Positions 32,047-41,081 are shown, counted from the stretch's first letter. The stretch is 63,120 nt of DNA from Eubacteriales bacterium (GCA_030539335.1 JAUNSG010000013.1:18453-81572); one strand, 5' to 3'. Numbers and translations: made by a program. Notes: generated by a model from the letters alone, not told the origin.

Positions 32047-32916
32047 TTACAGCGCACGGAACATCTCGTTCTTGTAATGCAGCTCCCCTTCCAGCGCCTT
32101 GCGCAGCATATGACACATCGCATCGCGGTCCTGGTTCAGCGTCCCGCGCAGCGAGAGGTAATTCGACGCATGGTTGGAGCGGAACACACTGCCCTCACTG
32201 TCGATATGCTCCAGCATCAGCAGCGTTTCCTGTGCCACCTGCGGCGGCGACAGAAGCTGGAATTTCCCCTCGCGCCACTCGCGCTCCAGCTGTGTATCGC
32301 CCTCAAACATCAGTGTCAGCAGGCCGATATAATCCGGATTCATACGGCTGAATGCATCTGCAGTCCCGATCGCATGTTCCTTCCACAGCTCCGTACCGCC
32401 GAGGCCGCTGATGGCCGTGACGGAGACTTTCATTCCGGCCGCCTTGACCTTCTGTCCGGCCAGGACGATCTCATCTACGGTCACACCCTTATTGATGTGC
32501 GTCAGGACATCATCACAGCCGGATTCCAGGCCGAGATAGATCATCTTCAGGCCGAGTGACCGCAGCAGCGCCAGATCCTCCGGCGATTTGGTCAGAATAC
32601 TCATCGGCGAGCCATAGCTCGTCACGCGGGTACACTCCGGAATGACCTCGCGGATATGCTCCAGGATGGCGACCAGATCCTCGGTCTTGCGGATCAGCGC
32701 ATCGCCGTCCGCCAGAAAGATGCGTTCGATGCGGCGGTATGCCTCACGGGCGATATCAAAATCCTCCAGCACCTGATCCAGTGGGCGCAGATGGAACCGC
32801 TTTTCCTTATACATATCACAGAACGTACATTTGTTGTGACTGCATCCCACGGTGGCCTGCACAATCAGGCTGTATGCCTCACTCGGCGGACGAAAAACAC
32901 GTCCTTCGTATCTCAT
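32047..32916 (-). CDS. Radical SAM protein of unknown specificity
   Basis: A 289-residue radical SAM enzyme. The Fe-S motif is GCSHNKCTFC near residue 24, spacing C-x4-C-x2-C rather than the usual C-x3-C-x2-C. After it come FLADGDALI, VTSYGSPMSI, YLGLESGCDDVL near residue 125 and SAM-binding SGLGG. No extra domain such as B12-binding or SPASM. The family is common in anaerobic Bacillota with no assigned reaction. Start: ATG of MRYEGRVF with AAAGGAG upstream. Appears monocistronic. Confidence 0.87.
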   Translation of the reverse strand: MRYEGRVFRPPSEAYSLIVQATVGCSHNKCTFCDMYKEKRFHLRPLDQVLEDFDIAREAYRRIERIFLADGDALIRKTEDLVAILEHIREVIPECTRVTSYGSPMSILTKSPEDLALLRSLGLKMIYLGLESGCDDVLTHINKGVTVDEIVLAGQKVKAAGMKVSVTAISGLGGTELWKEHAIGTADAFSRMNPDYIGLLTLMFEGDTQLEREWREGKFQLLSPPQVAQETLLMLEHIDSEGSVFRSNHASNYLSLRGTLNQDRDAMCHMLRKALEGELHYKNEMFRAL

Positions 32917-33022
32917 AATGAATCTCCTTTCAAAATAAGGGAAAACTCTTCCCACGACAAAAGAGCGAGTCGTGGCTCTAGCTGTCACATTCCCGCCCTT
33001 TTGATATCATTTCCTGTTGAAA

Positions 33023-33385
33023 TTACTCCTCGGCAGACGCTTCGTCTTCTTCGGCCTCTTCTGCCGGGACTTCCTCTTCGGCTTCTTCTGCCGGAGCCTC
33101 TTCCACTTCTACTTCGGCCTCAACCGCCTCTTCGATTGCAACCTGCTCCTCTTCCGGTTCACATTCCGTTCCGCTCGCTGCGCATTCCTCTGCACATTCG
33201 CAGGACTCACAGGCGTTTTCGTTCTCGGCATTCATATCTTCCAGCTCATCCATAGCCTTCAGTTCAGCCTCATGATAAACCTGCTCGCTCTTGGAACGCT
33301 TATAAACCGCAACGCCAGCAGCAACAGCACCAGCTACAACACCTGCAGCAGCAACACCGACACCCAACTTCTTTTTGTTATCCAT
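33023..33385 (-). CDS. Small anchored protein with acidic, Cys-containing tail
   Basis: A 120-residue protein. After a lysine-rich start (MDNKKKLG) comes one glycine/alanine/valine hydrophobic helix (about residues 7-28), a short basic stretch KRSKSE and then a strongly acidic low-complexity tail dominated by Glu and Ala. The middle of the tail holds a Cys cluster CESCECAEEC. Topology would be a membrane anchor with a large polyanionic domain. No family recognised; a metal-binding or scaffold role is only a guess. Start ATG has AAGGAG about 12 bases upstream. Confidence 0.65.
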   Translation of the reverse strand: MDNKKKLGVGVAAAGVVAGAVAAGVAVYKRSKSEQVYHEAELKAMDELEDMNAENENACESCECAEECAASGTECEPEEEQVAIEEAVEAEVEVEEAPAEEAEEEVPAEEAEEDEASAEE

Positions 33386-33572
33386 AACGTCATGTCTCTC
33401 CTTTATGCCGCAACCGCAGCAAAATTTCGTCTTACCGCAAGGAAACCCCTCCGATTCTGGAAATATCGTATCATAAATGGCCTCCAACTGTCAATGTTTT
33501 CGTGAAATATTTCCAGTTTCTTAACAATTATCCGCTTATTTTTGCCGAAATCTCCAATCTTAATTTTAGGTG

Positions 33573-33600
33573 TTGACCCCACAGAATAACGTGCTACAAT
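33573..33600 (+). promoter_or_regulatory. Promoter of the aromatic acid exporter-like gene
   Basis: TTGACC (33573-33578), 16-base spacer, TACAAT (33595-33600) with TGC before it. Confidence 0.65.
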
Positions 33601-33648
33601 AAATCAGGTTAAAAATATTTTACTTCATGGCTATAAGGAGTCCTCCCT

Positions 33649-34578
33649 ATGAAATCTCTCGTCTGGCATAGACGATTTCGCTTTGGTATGCGCACGGCAA
33701 AAACCGCACTCTCCGTCATGATCGCTCTGGCAGTCGCCTATGCTGCCGGAAGCGCTTATCCGGGTTTCATGTCCATCGGTGCGCTCGGCTCCATGGAACG
33801 TTCCATCGTCGATTCCATCCGCAGCGCCCGCAACCTAATCATTGGCAACCTGTTTGGCGCTCTGCTCGCCACCGTGGTCGTCCTGCTGTTTAACAACAAC
33901 CTGCTGCCGGTTTCTCTGCTGCCAATCATCACCGCAGTCGGCATCATCCTCATGCTGATCCTCTGCAATCAGTTTCAAATTCAAAGCGCGGCAAACCTTT
34001 CCTGCGTTGTATTTGTCTGCCTGATGGTCGATATCACGAGCGGTGCGTCACTGACCTATGGCTTTGTCCGCTTCTTCGATACCGTAATCGGCGTCCTGAT
34101 TGCACTTGTGGTCAATATCGTCATCCGTCCGTACAACCATAAGCCGCGCATCTATTCGATGCTCCATGCCACAGAGGAATCCATGCTGCCGCTTTTGGGC
34201 GAACGGGTCCTGCGCTGCCGCATCCCGGATATGGCCGCACTCAACAAGACAATGGATCACCTGCACCGCGAGATCGGTACGATTTCCGACGAAAAGTTCA
34301 ACTCTACGCTGACCCAGAAGGACATCGCTCACATTCAGGGCTGTGAACAGCTTCTGACCAAGATGCAGGAATCCCTGATCTGCATTTGCAGCCTGGATGC
34401 CCGTCCAATGCCAAACGACGCCAACCTCGAGCGGTTGTATGGTCTGGGCCTGAAGCGCACCGAGCAGGACAATTTCCTCGACGGCAAGTGCACCTTCGAG
34501 GACCGCACCGTACTCAATTACTACCTCAAGCAGTTCCTCGACGCTCACGACTATCTGTGCGAGCTGCTGGAATTATAA
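33649..34578 (+). CDS. Aromatic acid exporter (ArAE/FUSC) family membrane protein
   Basis: A 309-residue protein. The N-terminal half (about residues 15-160) has five to six membrane helices with the family pattern RTAKTALSVMIAL ... ERSIVDSIRSARNLIIGNLFGA; the C-terminal half is a cytosolic helical domain with RPYNHKPRIYSMLHATE. Relatives include E. coli AaeB and YqjA-like Bacillota proteins; the substrate is unknown. Start: ATG preceded by AAGGAG. Monocistronic with good promoter and terminator. Confidence 0.85.
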   Translation: MKSLVWHRRFRFGMRTAKTALSVMIALAVAYAAGSAYPGFMSIGALGSMERSIVDSIRSARNLIIGNLFGALLATVVVLLFNNNLLPVSLLPIITAVGIILMLILCNQFQIQSAANLSCVVFVCLMVDITSGASLTYGFVRFFDTVIGVLIALVVNIVIRPYNHKPRIYSMLHATEESMLPLLGERVLRCRIPDMAALNKTMDHLHREIGTISDEKFNSTLTQKDIAHIQGCEQLLTKMQESLICICSLDARPMPNDANLERLYGLGLKRTEQDNFLDGKCTFEDRTVLNYYLKQFLDAHDYLCELLEL

Positions 34579-34591
34579 TCGTCAAAATTGT

Positions 34592-34627
34592 AAACGAGCT
34601 GACTGTATCGTCAGCTCGTTTTTTTTT
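34592..34627 (+). terminator. Intrinsic terminator after the exporter gene
   Basis: AACGAGCTGAC (34593-34603) pairs with GTCAGCTCGTT (34610-34620), followed by T9. Confidence 0.9.
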
Positions 34628-34632
34628 GCGTC

Positions 34633-34953
34633 CTATTCTACCAGTTCCACAGCAATCAGATAGTCAAACTGTGCCGGATCGGTCTCCTGAATCCCAACAT
34701 AGGTGATTTTCACAAGATCTCCCGTTTTGGCTCCCTCCGGCAGAGAACCACCGTTGACGACATATTGCTCCGATTCAATCGCTTCCCCGCTTTCCTCAAC
34801 CGCACAGACCAAAGCCGAAGTCTCATCCAGCTCCACAATCTGTGCTATCATTTTACTGTGGCTATATTTTTTCACCTGGGAAACAATGAGCACAATTGCA
34901 ACGATCGCATAAATGGTATATAAAATCTTTCGTTTGGTTGTAAATGCTCTCAT
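34633..34953 (-). CDS. Small single-pass membrane protein, unknown function
   Basis: A 106-residue protein. N-terminal basic residues MRAFTTKRK, one membrane helix (about residues 10-26), then an extracytoplasmic domain with SALVCAVEESGE and GDLVKITYVGIQETDPAQ, a beta-rich OB-like pattern seen in small Bacillota lipoprotein-like or DUF3221-like domains. No catalytic residues recognised. Start: ATG with AAGGGAG upstream. Monocistronic, convergent with the exporter gene. Confidence 0.68.
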   Translation of the reverse strand: MRAFTTKRKILYTIYAIVAIVLIVSQVKKYSHSKMIAQIVELDETSALVCAVEESGEAIESEQYVVNGGSLPEGAKTGDLVKITYVGIQETDPAQFDYLIAVELVE

Positions 34954-34977
34954 GGATATTCTCCCTTGTTTTTTCTT

Positions 34978-34985
34978 AGTATAGC
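34978..34985 (-). promoter_or_regulatory. Promoter of the small membrane protein gene
   Basis: Minus-strand TATACT (34978-34983) preceded by TGC; TGGACA lies 18 bases further upstream. Confidence 0.5.
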
Positions 34986-35012
34986 ACAAAATACGCAGGG
35001 CTGTCCACAGGG

Positions 35013-35041
35013 TTTACTTTCCCATCTTATGATGGTATACT
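35013..35041 (+). promoter_or_regulatory. Promoter of the CPBP protease gene
   Basis: TTTACT (35013-35018), 17-base spacer, TATACT (35036-35041) with TGG before it (extended -10). Confidence 0.65.
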
Positions 35042-35086
35042 CGACGGTAATGATACCGAATGCAAATGTCGAAAGGAGTCTTGATT

Positions 35087-35791
35087 ATGACAGCATTGTT
35101 CCGCACCGATTCCGAATACCTGCGCTGTACCGGGCAATACACCATCGCGGACGGCATCAAAGCCGTCGCATTGTTCCTGTTCTGCTTTGTTTCCGTTTAT
35201 GTTCTCGGACTCTTATGCCTGACCAATCTCAGCGTTGCCTTTTTGAATGCGGCCAACTATATCAGCTATGTCATTCAGCTCCTCGTCTGTCTGCTGCTCC
35301 TGTGGATATCCCGTCAGGGAGCATCTTCCGTCGGCCTGACCGGAACGAACCTCGGAAAAAGCATGGGGTTCGGCCTGATCGGTACCGTTGTGTTTGCACT
35401 CTGTGTCCTCGGACTGCATGTGGCATTCGGAGAAGCACAGTTTGGATTGCAGCGCATCCCGCTCACCATCATACTGTCGTTTCTCTTCTTCGCCATTCAG
35501 GAGGAGATCATTTACCGCGGCTATATTCAGCCGCGAATGATGGCTCTGATTTCCAATCCGGCTGTCTCCACGATACTTACTGCCGTTCTTTTCCTTCTGG
35601 CACACTACCCGGTCAAGTGGGCAGCAATCGGTTCCTTTTCCCTGACGATCCTCCCGCCCTTCTATGTCATCTGCCTCCTGTTGCTGCATTTCTTCTGCGA
35701 CTGGGTGTATCGCACGACCAACTGCCTGTATGGTGCCATACTGCTGCATTTTCTGTACAATATTTTCTCCGCCATGCTGCTTGCATCTTAA
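35087..35791 (+). CDS. CPBP (CAAX-protease/Abi) family intramembrane metalloprotease
   Basis: A 234-residue membrane protein with about seven hydrophobic segments. Motif 1 is EEIIYRG (E-E-x3-R) near residue 144, motif 2 the His of LAHYPV near residue 172, motif 3 the LLHFLYN (H-x3-N) near residue 225. The family includes CAAX prenyl proteases and bacteriocin-immunity (Abi) proteins; most bacterial members have unknown substrates. Start: ATG of MTALFRT with AAAGGAG upstream. Monocistronic. Confidence 0.87.
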   Translation: MTALFRTDSEYLRCTGQYTIADGIKAVALFLFCFVSVYVLGLLCLTNLSVAFLNAANYISYVIQLLVCLLLLWISRQGASSVGLTGTNLGKSMGFGLIGTVVFALCVLGLHVAFGEAQFGLQRIPLTIILSFLFFAIQEEIIYRGYIQPRMMALISNPAVSTILTAVLFLLAHYPVKWAAIGSFSLTILPPFYVICLLLLHFFCDWVYRTTNCLYGAILLHFLYNIFSAMLLAS

Positions 35792-35807
35792 CTCCAGCCA
35801 CGGCAAA

Positions 35808-35842
35808 GGCCGCATCACGAAACGTGATGCGGCCTGTTTTTC
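35808..35842 (+). terminator. Intrinsic terminator after the CPBP gene
   Basis: GGCCGCATCACG (35808-35819) pairs perfectly with CGTGATGCGGCC (35823-35834), followed by TGTTTTTC. The gpmI gene converges on it. Confidence 0.85.
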
Positions 35843-35861
35843 TGTCTTATTCGGAATGAAA

Positions 35862-37376
35862 TCAGTCGATCAGCGACTTGCCGTCCATCTCTGCCGGCTG
35901 CTCCAGACCGAGTACCTGCAGCATCGTCGGTGCGATGTCTGCCAGACGGCCTTCATGCAGCGTGCACGGATAGCCAACCAGGCAGAACGGAACCGGATTG
36001 CAGGAATGTGCGGTGAACGGGGAAACCTCGTCCTCCTCCAGCATCTGATCGGCATTGCCGTGGTCTGCGGTAATCATCGCGACGCCACCCATCTCCTGGA
36101 TGGCAGCGACTGTCTTGCCAACACAGCTGTCAACTGCCTCTACGGCTGCAACAGCTGCATCAAACACACCGGTGTGACCGACCATGTCGCAGTTTGCATA
36201 GTTGAGGATGATGACATCGAACTTGCCGCTCTTGATCTCCTCGACAACCTTGTCGCATACCTCATAGGCGCTCATCTCCGGCTGCAGGTCGTAGGTGGCA
36301 ACCTTCGGGGATGCGATCAGATCGCGCTCCTCGTTCTTGTACGGAGCCTCGACGCCGCCGTTGAAGAAGAACGTGACATGCGCATACTTCTCGGTCTCCG
36401 CAATGCGCAGCTGGGTCAGGCCGTTCTCAGCGATATACTCGCCAAAGGTGTTGACCAGCGACTGCGGCTTAAACGCAATATTGACATTCGGCATGGTCGC
36501 ATCGTACTGCGTCATGCAGACATAATTGACCGGGAAAAAGCCCTTCTTGCGCTCGAATCCAGAAAACTCCGGATCAACCAGCGTACGGGTGATTTCACGC
36601 GCACGGTCCGGACGGAAATTGGCGAAGATGATCGAATCGTTTGCATCGATCGTCGCATCCTTGGTGATGACAACCGGAACGACAAACTCATCGGTGACAC
36701 CGGCGTCATAGGATTCCTGCATCGCAGCAACCGGATCCGAATTGTACGGGCCTTCGCCGTAAACCATCGCGGCATACGCCTTCTCCACACGCTCAAAGCG
36801 GTTGTCGCGGTCCATCGCGTAATATCTGCCCTCGATGGTCGCAATCTTGCCCACGCCGGTCTCTTCCAGCTTGGCCTTCAGCTCCTTGATATATTCCAGA
36901 CCGGAGGTCGGCGGGACATCACGGCCGTCCATGAAGCAGTGAACAAAGACCTTCTCCAGATTGTTCTTCTTCGCCAGATCGATCAGGCCGAAGATATGCT
37001 CCATATGGGAGTGTACGCCGCCCGGGCTCATCAGACCATAGATGTGCAGCTTGCTGTCATGCTTCTTACAGTTCTCAATTGCGCCCAGGAACGCCTCGTT
37101 CTCAAAGAAATCGCCGTCCTTGATCGCCTTGGAAATGCGGGTCAGCTCCTGATAAACGACACGGCCTGCGCCGATGTTGGTATGACCGACCTCACTGTTG
37201 CCCATCTGGCCGTCCGGCAGACCGACATCCAGGCCGGAAGCGCCCAGCTTTGTGGTCGGATTTTCCGCAAAAATGCGGTCAAGATTTGGACTTTTTGCGG
37301 TATGGATAGCATTGCCCATATCGCTGTCACGCAGACCAAAACCGTCCATAATGATCAAAATTAATGGTTTTTTCAT
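35862..37376 (-). CDS. gpmI: 2,3-bisphosphoglycerate-independent phosphoglycerate mutase
   Basis: A 504-residue Mn-dependent glycolytic enzyme interconverting 3- and 2-phosphoglycerate. Alkaline-phosphatase-like fold: metal Asp in IIMDGFG at residue 11, the phosphoserine nucleophile in GNSEVGHTN near residue 62, HSHMEH and DGRD segments near residues 120-150, and TADHGNADQM near the C-terminus. Length is typical. It is the last gene of pgk-tpiA-gpmI, separated from tpiA by a hairpin that may tune its level. Confidence 0.97.
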   Translation of the reverse strand: MKKPLILIIMDGFGLRDSDMGNAIHTAKSPNLDRIFAENPTTKLGASGLDVGLPDGQMGNSEVGHTNIGAGRVVYQELTRISKAIKDGDFFENEAFLGAIENCKKHDSKLHIYGLMSPGGVHSHMEHIFGLIDLAKKNNLEKVFVHCFMDGRDVPPTSGLEYIKELKAKLEETGVGKIATIEGRYYAMDRDNRFERVEKAYAAMVYGEGPYNSDPVAAMQESYDAGVTDEFVVPVVITKDATIDANDSIIFANFRPDRAREITRTLVDPEFSGFERKKGFFPVNYVCMTQYDATMPNVNIAFKPQSLVNTFGEYIAENGLTQLRIAETEKYAHVTFFFNGGVEAPYKNEERDLIASPKVATYDLQPEMSAYEVCDKVVEEIKSGKFDVIILNYANCDMVGHTGVFDAAVAAVEAVDSCVGKTVAAIQEMGGVAMITADHGNADQMLEEDEVSPFTAHSCNPVPFCLVGYPCTLHEGRLADIAPTMLQVLGLEQPAEMDGKSLID

Positions 37377-37400
37377 TCTTTTAACCTCGCTTTTTGGAAA

Positions 37401-37427
37401 AGGGCGAGCTGATATTCAGCTCGCCCT
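37401..37427 (-). terminator. Terminator-like hairpin inside the glycolytic operon, between tpiA and gpmI
   Basis: AGGGCGAGCTGA (37401-37412) pairs perfectly with TCAGCTCGCCCT (37416-37427) around TAT; the minus strand then reads TTTCC. The T run is short, so read-through into gpmI is likely. No separate gpmI promoter is seen. Confidence 0.65.
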
Positions 37428-37444
37428 CGTGGTATATCATTCGA

Positions 37445-38215
37445 TTACTGGTTTGCAGCCTCGATGATCGCATGGAAATCGTTCGGCTTCAGGGAAGCGC
37501 CACCGATCAGGCCGCCGTCAACGTCCGGCTTGGACAGAAGCTCAGCAGCGTTCTTTGCGTTCATAGAACCGCCATACTGGATGGTGATAGCACGAGCGGC
37601 ACGAGCGCCGTACAGGCCACGGAGGCACTCACGGATGGTAGCACAAACTTCATTTGCCTGGTCTGCCGTAGCGGTCTTGCCGGTGCCAATTGCCCAGATC
37701 GGCTCATAAGCGATGACAACCTTCTTGACATCCTCAACCGGAACGTCCTTCAGCGCAATCTTAACCTGCTTGCGGACAACCTCAGACCAAACGTCCTGCT
37801 CGCGCTCGTCCAGAGACTCACCAACGCAAACGATCGGACGGAAGCCGCTCTCCAGAGCAACCTTTACCTTCTTGTTAACGGTCTCGTCGGTCTCGCCGAA
37901 GTACTGACGGCGCTCAGAATGGCCGATGACAACGTACTTGATGCCGCACTCCTTGAGCATATCCGCGGAAACTTCGCCGGTGTATGCGCCCTTCGGCTCG
38001 AAATGCATGTTCTCTGCGCCAATGGCAATCTTGGAGCCCTTGGCAGCCTTAACTGCGGTGGTGATGTCAACGAACGGTACACACAGTACCATCTCACACC
38101 ACTTAACCTCCTTAACCAGCGGCTTGAGCTCTTCGATCATAGCCTTGGTCTGGCTCGGGGTCATGTTCATTTTCCAGTTACCTGCGATAATTGTCTTACG
38201 ATATCTGCGATTCAT
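37445..38215 (-). CDS. tpiA: Triosephosphate isomerase
   Basis: A 256-residue TIM-barrel enzyme interconverting dihydroxyacetone phosphate and glyceraldehyde 3-phosphate. Seen are the substrate Lys in AGNWKMN at residue 14, the catalytic His in GHSERR near residue 98, the catalytic Glu in [11 protein letters not shown] near residue 172 and the phosphate loop YGGSM near residue 217. It follows pgk by 82 bases; the gap holds a short GC-rich hairpin (38272-38295) without a clear T run. Confidence 0.97.
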   Translation of the reverse strand: MNRRYRKTIIAGNWKMNMTPSQTKAMIEELKPLVKEVKWCEMVLCVPFVDITTAVKAAKGSKIAIGAENMHFEPKGAYTGEVSADMLKECGIKYVVIGHSERRQYFGETDETVNKKVKVALESGFRPIVCVGESLDEREQDVWSEVVRKQVKIALKDVPVEDVKKVVIAYEPIWAIGTGKTATADQANEVCATIRECLRGLYGARAARAITIQYGGSMNAKNAAELLSKPDVDGGLIGGASLKPNDFHAIIEAANQ

Positions 38216-38297
38216 AGTTGGTTTTCCCCTTCCTCTAGTGGAATAATCCTAGATGAAAATTTTCATTTATGTCAGCGCCCATGCGGGCGAGCTGATC

Positions 38298-39503
38298 TTA
38301 CTTGTCCTGCAGGCAGGCGATGCCCGGCAGTACCTTGCCCTCCATAAACTCCAGGGAAGCGCCGCCGCCCGTAGAGATGTGGGTCATCTTGTCTGCGTAG
38401 CCCAGCTGCTGAACCGCTGCTGCGGAGTCACCGCCGCCGATGATCGTGATCGCATCGGTCTTGCTCAGCGCTTCGGCAACCGCCTTGGTGCCTACGGCAA
38501 ACTTCTCAAATTCAAATACGCCCATCGGTCCGTTCCAGATAACTGTACCTGCGTCTGCAACGGCATTGCAGTACAGCTCGACGGTCTTCGGGCCGATGTC
38601 AAGGCCTTCCCAGCCATCCGGAATCTGTCCGGCATCGACGACCTGGGAATTGGCATCCGGTGCAAACTTGTCCGCAACGACGGTATCAACCGGCAACAGG
38701 AGCTTGACACCCTTGTCCTTTGCCTTCTGGAGCATCTCGAGAGAGTACTCCTTCCAGTCTTCCTCCAACAGGGAATTGCCTACCTTGCCGCCCTGCGCAG
38801 CAGAGAAGGTATATGCCATGCCGCCGCCGATGATAATGGTATCGGCGATTTCCAGCAGGTTGTTGATGACACCGATCTTGGACGAAACCTTGGAGCCGCC
38901 CAGAATGGCAACCAGCGGACGCTTCGGAGCCGCCAGTGCACCGCCAATGACGTCCAGCTCCTTCTGGATCAGGAAGCCGGAAACTGCCGGCAGATAGGCT
39001 GCAACGCCTGCCGTGGATGCATGTGCACGGTGAACGGTGCCGAATGCATCGGAGACATAAACGCCATCTGCACCCGCCAGATCGGCCAAAGCCTTGGCAA
39101 AGTCCGGATTGTTCTTGGTCTCGCCTTTATCATAGCGCAGGTTCTCCAGCAGGAGGATCTGACCCGGCTGCAATGCTGCTGCCTTCGCCTGTGCGTCCTC
39201 ACCAACAATATCCTTCGCCAGAATGACTTCCTTGCCCAGAAGCTCGCTCAGACGGGCTGCCACCGGAGTCATCGACAGTTCCGGCTTCCATTCGCCCTTC
39301 GGCTTGCCCATATGAGAGCATGCGATGACGGCTGCATTCTGCTCCAACAGGTACTGGATCGTCGGCAGCGCTGCACGGATACGCTTATCATCGGTGATTA
39401 CACCGCTTCCATCCTTTGCCATCGGCACATTGAAATCACAACGAAGGAGAACTTTTTTGCCACGAACCTCGATATCAGTGACACTCTTCTTATTATAATC
39501 CAT
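38298..39503 (-). CDS. pgk: Phosphoglycerate kinase
   Basis: A 401-residue two-domain kinase making ATP from 1,3-bisphosphoglycerate. Recognised segments: RCDFNVPM near residue 21, SHMGKPKG near residue 65, the [10 protein letters not shown] hinge region near residue 200, and the C-terminal GGGDSAAAV and [10 protein letters not shown]. Start: ATG of MDYNKKS with AAAGGAG upstream, three codons inside a longer frame. First gene of the pgk-tpiA-gpmI operon; gap is not adjacent. Confidence 0.97.
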   Translation of the reverse strand: MDYNKKSVTDIEVRGKKVLLRCDFNVPMAKDGSGVITDDKRIRAALPTIQYLLEQNAAVIACSHMGKPKGEWKPELSMTPVAARLSELLGKEVILAKDIVGEDAQAKAAALQPGQILLLENLRYDKGETKNNPDFAKALADLAGADGVYVSDAFGTVHRAHASTAGVAAYLPAVSGFLIQKELDVIGGALAAPKRPLVAILGGSKVSSKIGVINNLLEIADTIIIGGGMAYTFSAAQGGKVGNSLLEEDWKEYSLEMLQKAKDKGVKLLLPVDTVVADKFAPDANSQVVDAGQIPDGWEGLDIGPKTVELYCNAVADAGTVIWNGPMGVFEFEKFAVGTKAVAEALSKTDAITIIGGGDSAAAVQQLGYADKMTHISTGGGASLEFMEGKVLPGIACLQDK

Positions 39504-39579
39504 TCGAAACACTCCTTTATCATTCGGCTACGATTGCTCTCTCTGGAAATCCAGGATAAACTTGTATTTCCACTGAAAA

Positions 39580-39608
39580 ATTATACCGTTTTATAACGGT
39601 ATTTTCAA
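39580..39608 (-). promoter_or_regulatory. Promoter of the glycolytic operon with a 20-bp palindrome in the spacer
   Basis: Minus-strand TTGAAA (39603-39608), 17-base spacer, TATAAT (39580-39585). The spacer and adjoining bases form a perfect inverted repeat ATACCGTT-TTAT-AACGGTAT (39583-39602). Its placement between -35 and -10 is ideal for a repressor. The sequence does not match the CcpA, Rex or CggR sites I know. Confidence 0.72.
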
Positions 39609-39663
39609 GGCTGTTTTCAAAAAAAATGCCCATTTTCGCAATTTTTTATACAAAACCCTGCTT

Positions 39664-40539
39664 TTACACGTCCGATCTCCGATAAAATCCGATCGCAATG
39701 GATAGCGGACCGGTGTTCGTCGTGACCGCCATGCCCAGCGGACGGCGCATCACTTTGCCAAATCCGGCATCCAGCAGACGCTTTTCTGCGTCGGCAAGAC
39801 GTTCCTCATCGATCTTCGCATGAAACAACAACGCAGTCTGCTCCTGCGGGTTATCCGCCTCCTTGGCAGCCAGTTCCACCAGCTTCGGAACCAGATTCTT
39901 GTCGCCGCGCACCTTCATCACCACATCGACGCTTGCATTGTCGACCAGCAAAACCGGTTTCATGCCCAATGCGTCGCCGACAAAAGCCGCGCCGCCGGAA
40001 ATGCGTCCGCTCTTGCGCAGATGCTTCAAATTGTATACGCCGAGATATGCACGGATGCGGCTCAGCCGGTCCTTGATGTCTGCCACAATCTCCTCAAACG
40101 ACGCGCCCTGCTCGCGCAGCTTCGCGGCCTCGATGATGATTGATCCATAGAGATAGGCATACTTCTCCGAGTCGATCAGCTCGATCTTCATATCCGTCCC
40201 ATTTTCCTCATAGAACATGTCACGGACGATGCACGAGGTCTGATAGGTACCCGATCCCTTGCCGTTGATCAGCAGGCCGATGCAATGCGTACAGCCGGCC
40301 TCTCTGGCCTTCTGATACTGCTCCTGGAAGGATTCCATCGCCACCTGCGTGGTGGTCGGCAGCTCTTTCTTTTCCTCTAAAATATCCCAGTATTCCTCCG
40401 GTGTAATGTCATAAAACTCGCGGTAGGTCTTATCCCCTACATTGACGCGCAGCGGCACAATGCCGATGTTCCAGCGTTCCGCCTCTTCGTGTGTGATGTC
40501 ACAGGTGGAATCGGAAAAAATCCAGATTTTCTCACTCAT
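39664..40539 (-). CDS. DegV family fatty-acid binding protein
   Basis: A 291-residue EDD-fold protein. Signature segments: IFSDSTCDIT at residues 7-16, LPTTTQVAMESF near residue 60, the LINGKGSGTYQT lipid-binding loop near residue 93, LRKSGRISGGAAFVG near residue 180. Homologues (FakB) carry fatty acids to the kinase FakA; no fakA is in the window. Start: ATG of MSEKIW with GGAGGGG upstream; the in-frame 33-codon extension overlaps trmL and is rejected. It is 19 bases after trmL and probably co-transcribed. Confidence 0.9.
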   Translation of the reverse strand: MSEKIWIFSDSTCDITHEEAERWNIGIVPLRVNVGDKTYREFYDITPEEYWDILEEKKELPTTTQVAMESFQEQYQKAREAGCTHCIGLLINGKGSGTYQTSCIVRDMFYEENGTDMKIELIDSEKYAYLYGSIIIEAAKLREQGASFEEIVADIKDRLSRIRAYLGVYNLKHLRKSGRISGGAAFVGDALGMKPVLLVDNASVDVVMKVRGDKNLVPKLVELAAKEADNPQEQTALLFHAKIDEERLADAEKRLLDAGFGKVMRRPLGMAVTTNTGPLSIAIGFYRRSDV

Positions 40540-40558
40540 AACGTTCTTTCCCCTCCGG

Positions 40559-41044
40559 TTATTCTGTCGGGAATGCTCCCGCAATCTGCAAATGCTCAAA
40601 ATCGTTCTGCCGCAGCGCTTCATATACCACCACGGCAACCGAGTTGGAGAGATTCAGGCTGCGTGCATTTTCCCGCATCGGGATGCGGATGCAGCGCTCC
40701 GGATGCTCGATCAGCATGGATTCCGGAAGCCCCTTCGTCTCCTTGCCAAACATCAGATAGGCATCGGATGGAAATGTGACGTCCGAGTAGCGGTGCTGCG
40801 CCTTTGTCGTCGCGTAATAAAAGCTGCCTTCCGGGTTTTTCTCCCAAAATTCCGCCAGCGAATCGTAATACCGGATGTCCAGCAGATGCCAATAATCCAG
40901 ACCGGCACGCTTGAGGTGCTTATCCGAAATCGCAAAGCCCAGCGGGCCGACCAGATGCAGTACGGCTCCGGTACAGGCACAGGTTCGGGCGATGTTGCCG
41001 GTGTTCTGCGGAATCTCCGGCTCGACCAAAACAATATTGAGCAT
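40559..41044 (-). CDS. trmL: tRNA (cytidine/uridine(34)-2'-O)-methyltransferase TrmL
   Basis: A 161-residue SPOUT methyltransferase with trefoil knot, methylating the wobble ribose of leucine tRNAs. Seen: PEIPQNTGNIARTC at residues 9-22, FGKETKGLP near residue 98 and IPMRENARSLNLSNSVAVV near residue 120. Length matches E. coli YibK/TrmL (157). First gene of trmL-degV. Confidence 0.94.
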   Translation of the reverse strand: MLNIVLVEPEIPQNTGNIARTCACTGAVLHLVGPLGFAISDKHLKRAGLDYWHLLDIRYYDSLAEFWEKNPEGSFYYATTKAQHRYSDVTFPSDAYLMFGKETKGLPESMLIEHPERCIRIPMRENARSLNLSNSVAVVVYEALRQNDFEHLQIAGAFPTE

Positions 41045-41081
41045 ACTATCCTCTTTTCTTCTTCCATATCAATCTATGATA

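Noticed and set aside
33023..33130. The Glu/Ala-rich tail coding sequence as a DNA tandem repeat or CRISPR-like array
   Set aside because: The repetition is imperfect and in codon steps, explained by the low-complexity protein; no spacers or direct repeats of CRISPR type.
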